Origin: Bacteroidota bacterium
Lineage (GTDB): Bacteria; Bacteroidota; Bacteroidia; Bacteroidales; PXBB01
Assembly (NCBI GenBank): GCA_022708385.1
Contig: JAKIYU010000072.1
Coordinates: 1-9,917 of the forward strand
Reading direction: 5' to 3'
Length of the DNA stretch: 9,917 nucleotides
Made by a program: the position numbers and the translations under genes. Positions 1 to 5,464 of the stretch are shown piece by piece. Under the pieces are notes generated by a model. That model did not search any database, was not told the origin of the DNA, and saw nothing but the letters and a program-made list of their open reading frames with translations. Position 1 is the first letter of the stretch, and the number at the start of each line of letters is the position of its first letter.

Positions 1-1033
1 GCTCGACATTTTCTCCTCTGAACTCAAAAACGGGCAGTTCCAGAAAGCCAAAAACCTCAAACCACCCTTTAATTCCAGCGCCGATGACTTCGGATTTGTG
101 TTTAAAAACGAAAAGAAACACGAAGGCTTCTTCTGCAGTAACCGCCCCGGCGGTGTTGGCGACGACGACATCTATTACTTTTCACTCATCCCTGTCATCA
201 TAACCCTCTCGGATAAAGTGGTTGACAACGAAACGCAGAAACCCCTCAAGGATGTGATGGTCTATCTGCAAGGCGACGACGGCTTCCTCGACTCGGTGCT
301 TACCGATAAGAACGGCATGTATAAATTTACCAAACTGAAATCGAACACCGTTTATAAACTCTATGCGCAAAAAGACGGCTATCTGGACGATTCCAAGTTT
401 AAGGCTGTAGGCGACGAAAAGTACAGCATTGACCTGACACTCGGAGAAACCTTTTCGCTGATTAAAATTACCAAAGAAGAAATAGAAATCAAGAATATCT
501 ACTACGACTATGCTAAGTGGAGCCTTAGGGAGGAATCGAAAGAAGAGCTTAAAAAGCTGGTGAAGATACTTAACGAAAACCCGGTCATCAAGATAATGAT
601 TAACTCGCATACCGATATCAGGGGCAGTGCCTCATACAATCAGGAACTTTCCGAAAAGCGCGCCCAGTCGGTGGTCGAATTTCTTGTGGCCAACGGTATC
701 AGCATGGCGCGTCTGAGTTACAAAGGCTGGGGCGCCGAGCGTCTGCTTATACAGAATGCCGTTACCGAAGAAGAACACCAGGCCAACAGAAGAACCACCT
801 TCAACATTCTTAATGTGGAAGAAATCAGCTCAAAATATGTGGTAAAAACTTTTGAACCTGTCGATTTTAAAAAGGAAGCAGAAAAATTAAACAAGGATAA
901 AAATCAAAATACAAACACCGACGGCCCTATCACACCTGAAATGATTAATAATACCATCAATGCTTTCTTCGAAGGCGAATCGGACAAGACTGTCGATGAA
1001 ATTTTAGAAATGATTAATACGTTATTTGAATAA
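1..1033 (+). CDS. OmpA-family envelope protein with PD40, carboxypeptidase-regulatory-like and OmpA C-terminal domains (5' end missing)
   Basis: The frame is open from the left edge (first whole codon at 2) and gives 343 visible residues. A GTG at 98 lies inside a PD40 repeat, so it is an internal Val and not the start. Visible order: end of a PD40/WD40-like propeller repeat (about 22-60, with SADDFG, FCSNRPGG and DDDIYYF); a carboxypeptidase-regulatory-like beta sandwich (about 70-135, VVDNETQKPLKDV and TDKNGMY); an OmpA-like peptidoglycan-binding domain (about 160-270). The last carries NSHTDIRGS, YNQELSEKRAQ and ANRRTTF; D205 and R220 match the Asp and Arg that grip diaminopimelate in OmpA. 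A tail of about 70 polar, partly acidic residues follows. By family, such proteins are exported and tether outer-membrane complexes to the cell wall. The architecture resembles the T9SS protein PorE, but Bacteroidetes have many paralogs and the N-terminus is not visible. Domains are sure; the exact role is not. Confidence 0.92.
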   Translation, partial: LDIFSSELKNGQFQKAKNLKPPFNSSADDFGFVFKNEKKHEGFFCSNRPGGVGDDDIYYFSLIPVIITLSDKVVDNETQKPLKDVMVYLQGDDGFLDSVLTDKNGMYKFTKLKSNTVYKLYAQKDGYLDDSKFKAVGDEKYSIDLTLGETFSLIKITKEEIEIKNIYYDYAKWSLREESKEELKKLVKILNENPVIKIMINSHTDIRGSASYNQELSEKRAQSVVEFLVANGISMARLSYKGWGAERLLIQNAVTEEEHQANRRTTFNILNVEEISSKYVVKTFEPVDFKKEAEKLNKDKNQNTNTDGPITPEMINNTINAFFEGESDKTVDEILEMINTLFE

Positions 1034-1046
1034 ATTTGTAATTTTA
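1031..1046 (+). promoter_or_regulatory. Candidate Bacteroidetes -7 element upstream of the SPOR gene
   Basis: TAAATTTG at 1031-1038 fits the Bacteroidetes -7 consensus TAnnTTTG exactly and overlaps the stop codon of the upstream gene. TAATTTTA at 1039-1046 is a one-mismatch alternative. No clear -33 TTG/TTTG is seen about 20 bp upstream. In AT-rich DNA such a match can occur by chance, and read-through from the OmpA gene is equally possible across a 30-bp gap. Confidence 0.3.
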
Positions 1047-1063
1047 ACGCCAAATTATATTTT

Positions 1064-2557
1064 ATGAAACATAAACTATTTATCGCAGTAATATTTATTT
1101 CATTTTTCGTAGTTAAATTCGCTGCTGCACAGGGTGTCAAAGTTGTTGTCGAAGCGCCTGAAACAGCAAAGAACAACGAAGAGTTTGAAGTAAAAATAAA
1201 TATTTCAAAAGGTGACATCGGTGGATTTGCACGTTTGCAGCTCGATTTCCCTGAAGGTTTTTCGGTAAAATCCACTCAAACACAGGGTGCCACTTTTTCT
1301 TTCAAAGAAAACAAAGCACGTTTTCTATGGATGGCTTTACCGGCAGAAAGTGAAATTAAAGTCAATTGTCTTGTTACAGTTTCTTCTGCAGTAGGTGGTA
1401 GCCAGGATTTTGAAGGAACTTTCTCATACGTCCTAAATAATGAAACCCAGCGCGAACCCATAGCAAAAAAAAGTATTGTAATTGGTGGACTAGGTTTAGC
1501 AGTTAAAGAAAATGTAAAAGTTGAAGTAAAAGAGGTAAAGAAAGAGGAAGTAAAAGAAGGAAATAATGCCATTGATGCTGAAAAGCTTGAAGCTGAAAGA
1601 AAACAAAGAGAACTTGCTATAGCCAAATCGGAACAGGAAAGAAAAGAAAGGGAAGAAAAAGAGAAAAAACTGAAGGAAGAACAGGCCCAGAAAGCAAGGG
1701 AAGAAGCTTTGGCACGTGAAGAAGAGGAAAAAAGAATAGCCAACGAAAACAAAGTTGTGGAAGAGAATAAAGTGGAAGATAATAAGCTGGCCGAAGAGAA
1801 CAAGGTGGAAGAAAACAAAGTGGTTGAGGAAAACAAGGTGGAAGACAACAACAATGTTGTAAACGAGGAACAACAGCAGAAAGACCGTGAAGAGGCCGAG
1901 AAATTTGAACAGGAGAAGAAGGCACGCGAGGAAGAAGAAGCACGCCTGGAAAGGGAAAGATTGGCACGTGAAGCCGAAGAACGTCGGCTGGCCGAAGCCA
2001 TGAATAATGAGCAAAAAGAAGAACTTAACAATAACGAAAATGTTATCATTAATGAAAATGCTAACAATAACGAAGAAGCCCAGAAAGAACAGGAACGTCT
2101 GGCCAGAGAACAGGAAAACCAGCGACTCGAGGCTCAAAGATTAGCCCAACTTGAAGAGGAGCAAAGAAAGGAAAGAGAAAGGATTGAAAGGGAAAGAATA
2201 GAAAAGGAAAATGCGCTAAAAAATAATAATTTTAAAAACAATAATTCAGGAAACAATATAAATAAAGCCGCTGTTAGCAGTGATGTTGACTTTAGGGTAC
2301 AGGTGGGGGCTTCGAGGCAGGTCGCCGAGCCCAGTTACTACAATAAACTCAAAAAAGGTATCACTGAATTTGATGTAAAGCAGAACGATGGCACTGATGG
2401 ATGGTACAGATATACCATTGGCTCTTTCAACAATGTGGGCGAAGCACAAAGCCTTCTTAACAGGGTTAAACAACTTGGGTTTGATGGTTTTGTAGTGGCT
2501 TTTAAAAATGGCAACAGAATACCCATTGCGGATGCCAAAAAAATGCTGGGACAGTAA
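1064..2557 (+). CDS. Secreted SPOR-domain protein with N-terminal beta domain and long charged helix
   Basis: A 497-residue protein. The signal peptide spans residues 1-22, with predicted cleavage in FAAA|QG. Residues about 24-140 look like an all-beta, Ig- or cohesin-like domain (inferred from pattern; not a firm family match). Residues about 150-390 are extremely rich in Glu, Lys, Arg and Asn with no Pro, as in a coiled coil or single alpha-helix, and contain an 11-residue tandem repeat at 229-261. An Asn-rich linker (387-400) leads to a C-terminal SPOR domain (about 408-485), with FRVQVGAS, a WYRYTIGSF strand, a helix NVGEAQSLLNRVKQLGF and final strand GFVVAF. SPOR domains bind glycan strands lacking stem peptides, usually where the wall is being remodelled. 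The layout resembles TolA, with a rod that could cross the periplasm, but there is no inner-membrane anchor once the signal peptide is removed. The gene follows an OmpA-domain gene by 30 bp. No Shine-Dalgarno box is visible. Cellular role unknown. Confidence 0.92.
   Translation: MKHKLFIAVIFISFFVVKFAAAQGVKVVVEAPETAKNNEEFEVKINISKGDIGGFARLQLDFPEGFSVKSTQTQGATFSFKENKARFLWMALPAESEIKVNCLVTVSSAVGGSQDFEGTFSYVLNNETQREPIAKKSIVIGGLGLAVKENVKVEVKEVKKEEVKEGNNAIDAEKLEAERKQRELAIAKSEQERKEREEKEKKLKEEQAQKAREEALAREEEEKRIANENKVVEENKVEDNKLAEENKVEENKVVEENKVEDNNNVVNEEQQQKDREEAEKFEQEKKAREEEEARLERERLAREAEERRLAEAMNNEQKEELNNNENVIINENANNNEEAQKEQERLAREQENQRLEAQRLAQLEEEQRKERERIERERIEKENALKNNNFKNNNSGNNINKAAVSSDVDFRVQVGASRQVAEPSYYNKLKKGITEFDVKQNDGTDGWYRYTIGSFNNVGEAQSLLNRVKQLGFDGFVVAFKNGNRIPIADAKKMLGQ
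1748..1846 (+). repeat. Three tandem 33-bp copies encoding an 11-residue (hendecad) repeat
   Basis: Within the SPOR gene, codons 229-261 fall into three 11-residue units: NKVVEENKVED, NKLAEENKVEE and NKVVEENKVED (1748-1780, 1781-1813, 1814-1846). Each unit splits into a 6- plus a 5-residue half, both starting NK. The nucleotide copies differ at several synonymous positions (for example AAC/AAT and GAA/GAG), so they are diverged duplications under selection on the protein and not a fresh slippage array. Confidence 0.8.
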
Positions 2558-2580
2558 ATAAATTCCTTATTAAAAGGCGG

Positions 2581-4068
2581 TTACCTGGAATAAATTTCTG
2601 TGATTTTTTTTAATTTCTCAGTCACTTCTGAAGTGAGCATGGCTTTGTTTAAACGCCATTTCCAGTAGCCTGTGGGTTTTCCGGGAAGGTTCATGCGGTG
2701 CTCAGTGCCCAGCCCCAGCACATCCTGCATGGGTGCAATAGCCGTTTCGGCCACCGATGACCAGGCCAGCCGTATTAGCTCCCAATGCACGTTTTCCGGC
2801 TTGAAGTTAAAATAGCTGTGCATAAAAGCTTTGTCTTCATCCGAAGCTGTTGCATACCATCCCACGGTGGTGTCGTTGTCGTGCGTACCGGTGTACACTA
2901 TACAGTGGCGTGTAAATGTATGAGGCAGAAACTCATTGTCCTCGGAGGAGTCGAAAGCAAACTGCAGAATTTTCATGCCGGGAAAGTTAAAACTGTCTCT
3001 CAGTAATTCCACATCATCTGTAATAACCCCCAAGTCTTCTGCTACGATAGGAATAGGGCCCATCTCTTTCAGTAGCGTTTCAAACAAGGCCATCCCTGGC
3101 GCCGGCACCCATTCTCCTTTTATGGCGGTTTCTTCACCAAAGGGTACAGACCAGAAGGCAGATAAGCCTCTGAAGTGGTCAATGCGCAGGATATCGTACA
3201 ACTCAAAATTGGCTTTTATCCTGTCGATCCACCATTTAAATCCGGTACTTTTTAAGTATTCCCAATTATAAAGAGGATTTCCCCAAAGTTGACCGGTTTC
3301 ACTGAAGTAGTCGGGGGGAACACCAGCCACAGCAATGGGCTTTTTGTCATCATCGAACATGAAAATCTCAGGATGTGCCCAGGCATCGGCACTGTCGTAT
3401 GAAACATATAAGGGAATATCGCCCATGATTTTCACCCCCTTTTCATGGGCATAGGATTTCAACTGCATCCATTGCCTGAAAAAGAAATACTGAATAGTTT
3501 TTTGAAAATTAATTTCATCGGTAAGTTCGGTAATGGCTTTTTCTAAAACCTGTTTGTCTCTTAAACGAAAAGCACTGTCCCAGGCATACCAGGGCCTATC
3601 ATCGAAATGTTTCTTAAGCGCAATAAATAGAGCATAATCATCAAGCCAGAACGATTGCCGGCGACAAAATTTAGCAAATAATTCAGTTTCTGATGTTTTA
3701 CTTTTATGAAAATTTTGAGCAGCGCGCTTAAACAAGGGCATTACAAAATTTCTTGTCTTAGCTGTATCAAATTCGTTTTCTGCAAAGCTGATTTGTTTTG
3801 AAATGTCGGATGTTGACAATAAATGTGCTTCCACCAAAAGTTCCAAATCGATAAAAAGCGGGTTGCCTGCAAAGGCTGAATAACATTGGTATGGAGAATC
3901 CCCAAAGCCGGTGTGACCAAGTGGTAGTATCTGCCATATCTTTTGGCCGGCTTCTGCTAAAAAATCAATAAATTGATAGGCGTTTTTTCCAAATGTTCCT
4001 ATGCCAAATTTGCCTGGCAAAGAACTGATATGTAATAAAATGCCACTTTTGCGTATATACTTTTTCAT
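2581..4068 (-). CDS. malQ: 4-alpha-glucanotransferase (amylomaltase, GH77)
   Basis: A 495-residue cytoplasmic enzyme with no signal peptide. It moves alpha-1,4-glucan segments between maltodextrins, releasing glucose, in maltose/maltodextrin or glycogen metabolism. GH77 hallmarks run the whole length: SGILLHISSLPG near the N-terminus, QILPLGHTGFGDSPYQ (46-61), DIPLYVSYDSADAW (217-230), the loop GVPPDYFSETGQLWGNPLYNW (249-269), RIDHFRG (nucleophile D297), AEDLG (acid/base E344) and YTGTHDNDT (transition-state stabiliser D397). Numbering is close to Thermus amylomaltase (D293, E340, D395) and all three catalytic residues are present. Length matches the compact bacterial form; there are no N-terminal CBM20 modules of the long DPE2-like type that also occurs in Bacteroidetes. 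The start at 4066-4068 places MKKYIRKSGI at the expected N-terminus. No other sugar-metabolism gene is in the window. It is divergent from the porin gene and converges on the SPOR gene 23 bp away. Confidence 0.98.
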   Translation of the reverse strand: MKKYIRKSGILLHISSLPGKFGIGTFGKNAYQFIDFLAEAGQKIWQILPLGHTGFGDSPYQCYSAFAGNPLFIDLELLVEAHLLSTSDISKQISFAENEFDTAKTRNFVMPLFKRAAQNFHKSKTSETELFAKFCRRQSFWLDDYALFIALKKHFDDRPWYAWDSAFRLRDKQVLEKAITELTDEINFQKTIQYFFFRQWMQLKSYAHEKGVKIMGDIPLYVSYDSADAWAHPEIFMFDDDKKPIAVAGVPPDYFSETGQLWGNPLYNWEYLKSTGFKWWIDRIKANFELYDILRIDHFRGLSAFWSVPFGEETAIKGEWVPAPGMALFETLLKEMGPIPIVAEDLGVITDDVELLRDSFNFPGMKILQFAFDSSEDNEFLPHTFTRHCIVYTGTHDNDTTVGWYATASDEDKAFMHSYFNFKPENVHWELIRLAWSSVAETAIAPMQDVLGLGTEHRMNLPGKPTGYWKWRLNKAMLTSEVTEKLKKITEIYSR

Positions 4069-4174
4069 AGACCCGGATTAATAATTTGTTAATAATAGAA
4101 CAAATTAGTTAACATTAATTTATTAAGTTATCAGTTATATTTATCTTTAACTCAAAATTAAAAACAAAATTTAT
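4069..4174. promoter_or_regulatory. Divergent intergenic region between malQ and the porin gene
   Basis: This 106-bp, strongly AT-rich spacer must hold the promoters of both divergent genes. On the plus strand, TATCTTTA at 4142-4149 is one base off the Bacteroidetes -7 consensus TAnnTTTG and lies 25 bp before the porin ATG. On the minus strand, the complement of 4153-4160 reads TAATTTTG, an exact -7 match that would give malQ a leader of about 80 nt. Neither has a convincing -33 TTG at the right distance, and the two elements nearly abut, so firing of one could hinder the other. Confidence 0.4.
4082..4107. repeat. 9-bp inverted repeat upstream of malQ (possible operator or leader hairpin)
   Basis: TAATTTGTT at 4082-4090 is followed after an 8-bp spacer by its exact reverse complement AACAAATTA at 4099-4107. 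It lies 14-39 bp upstream of the malQ start codon, inside the predicted malQ leader if the minus-strand promoter at 4153-4160 is used. It could be an operator for a dimeric regulator or a weak RNA hairpin. The arms are AT-rich, so chance occurrence is a real alternative. Confidence 0.35.
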
Positions 4175-5380
4175 ATGCATCGTTATTTTTTATGGTTTTT
4201 CATTTTAAGTCTGTTGTTGGTTGTTAAAGTCAAAGCACAAACAGAACTTGATGAAAGGGCGATTGTAAATTTTAAAAAGGGGCTGGGCTTTTATGCGGCC
4301 GACAGTACCATTGCCATCAACCTGAAATTCAGAATGCAGAATTTGGTAGGTTTAACTACTGTTTCGGGGCAGGATTTGAATATTCATGAGGTAGAAGCAC
4401 GTGTTAAAAGGCTCAGGCTGCGTTTCGACGGGTTTATGAAAAATAAGGATATTACCTATTATATGCAGCTGGGTTTTGCACGTTACGATCAGGACTGGGA
4501 TAACACACAGTCGCCAAACATTATAAGAGATGCTATGGTATATTATCATTTCAACGAAAAGTTTTATATGGGGTTTGGACAAAGTAAACTGCCAGGAAAC
4601 CGTCAGCGCGTGATTTCTTCAGGAGCCCAGCAATTCATCGACAGGTCGCCCGTCAACAACAACTTCAGCCTCGATAGGGATTTTGGCGTTTTTGCCTATT
4701 ATTCAAATGAGGTGGGACCGGTAAATATCAATTTTAAAAGCGCCGTTTCAACAGGCGAGGGCAGGGTGTGTACTAAAACAGATGAAGGCTTTTGCTATAC
4801 AGGCCGACTCGAAATACTGCCGCTGGGAGAATTTAGCGAAAACGGTGATTATTTTGAAGGGGACCTCTTTCATGAAAAAACACCCAAAATTTCTCTTGCT
4901 GGGGGTTTTTCTTTTAACGACAATGCAATAAAAACAATGGGTCAGAGAGGAACTGAACTATTTCAGGAAAGAGATATGTACAACAAACTTTTCGATTTTC
5001 TTTTTAAGTATAACGGCTGGGCTGTCTCGTCGGAATTTATCAGTCGCAATTCTGATAATCCTTTTACCGTTAACGGAAATAATGATACAGCTTTTGTTTA
5101 TGAAGGCTGGGGTGTGAATACACAGCTTAGTTATTGTTTCAGGAATCATTACGAGCTGGCTCTGAGGTACGCTTTTGTAAAACCTTCGGACAGAATAAAA
5201 ACGCTTACTCCCGAAAATAATATGTGCGTTTTGGGTGTCAGTAAATATTTAAAAAAACATCTCCTTAAAGTGCAAACGAATATTACTTATAATAATAATT
5301 ATTATTTTCAGCAAGGTGTAAACAAGCCTTTGTTGAAGGATAAATGGCTGTTTCAGTTCCAGGTGGAAATGGGAATATAA
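4175..5380 (+). CDS. OprO/OprP-family outer-membrane porin
   Basis: A 401-residue predicted beta-barrel. The signal peptide spans residues 1-21, with cleavage in KVKA|QTE. The mature chain alternates aromatic and polar residues in short strands with Gly/Asn-rich turns. Family-typical stretches include KFRMQNLVGL, a block rich in Arg (EARVKRLRLRFDGFM, 74-88), ITYYMQLGFARYDQDW (93-108), IRDAMVYYHF and FYMGFGQSKLPGNRQR (130-145). That early FDG...GQ.K.P pattern is characteristic of the phosphate-selective porin O/P family of Bacteroidetes. The last strand WLFQFQVEMGI fits a terminal barrel strand. Cys199 and Cys207 lie in one predicted loop and could form a disulfide. Substrate is not deducible: no phosphate-uptake genes are nearby, and the family name does not prove phosphate specificity. 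Stop codons TAA TAG are in tandem at 5378-5383. It is probably transcribed alone, since the next gene has its own promoter. Confidence 0.88.
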   Translation: MHRYFLWFFILSLLLVVKVKAQTELDERAIVNFKKGLGFYAADSTIAINLKFRMQNLVGLTTVSGQDLNIHEVEARVKRLRLRFDGFMKNKDITYYMQLGFARYDQDWDNTQSPNIIRDAMVYYHFNEKFYMGFGQSKLPGNRQRVISSGAQQFIDRSPVNNNFSLDRDFGVFAYYSNEVGPVNINFKSAVSTGEGRVCTKTDEGFCYTGRLEILPLGEFSENGDYFEGDLFHEKTPKISLAGGFSFNDNAIKTMGQRGTELFQERDMYNKLFDFLFKYNGWAVSSEFISRNSDNPFTVNGNNDTAFVYEGWGVNTQLSYCFRNHYELALRYAFVKPSDRIKTLTPENNMCVLGVSKYLKKHLLKVQTNITYNNNYYFQQGVNKPLLKDKWLFQFQVEMGI

Positions 5381-5390
5381 TAGCAACATA

Positions 5391-5424
5391 TTTCGTTTTC
5401 TCAATATCTTTTTTTGTAATTTTG
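5391..5424 (+). promoter_or_regulatory. Bacteroidetes-type promoter for the PHP hydrolase gene
   Basis: TAATTTTG at 5417-5424 is an exact TAnnTTTG -7 element and is followed by CA, as in many Bacteroidetes promoters. TTTCG at 5391-5395, 21 bp upstream, could be a one-mismatch -33 element (consensus TTTG). The predicted transcript would start near 5430 and leave a leader of about 35 nt before the ATG at 5465. No terminator hairpin is seen between the porin stop and this element. Confidence 0.55.
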
Positions 5425-5464
5425 CATTGAAGTACGTTTTTAATTATTAATCGGTACATCTTTA

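Noticed and set aside
98..100. GTG as the start codon of the OmpA-family gene
   Set aside because: The frame is open back to base 2 and encodes the front half of a PD40 repeat (PPFNSSADDFGF), so the GTG is an internal Val and the true start is outside the window.
1276..2137. Two long overlapping minus-strand open frames (Ser/Leu-rich and Phe-rich)
   Set aside because: They are antisense shadows of the Glu/Lys-rich helix: GAA/GAG/AAA codons read backwards give Ser, Phe and Leu without stops. Composition is not protein-like and no start context is present.
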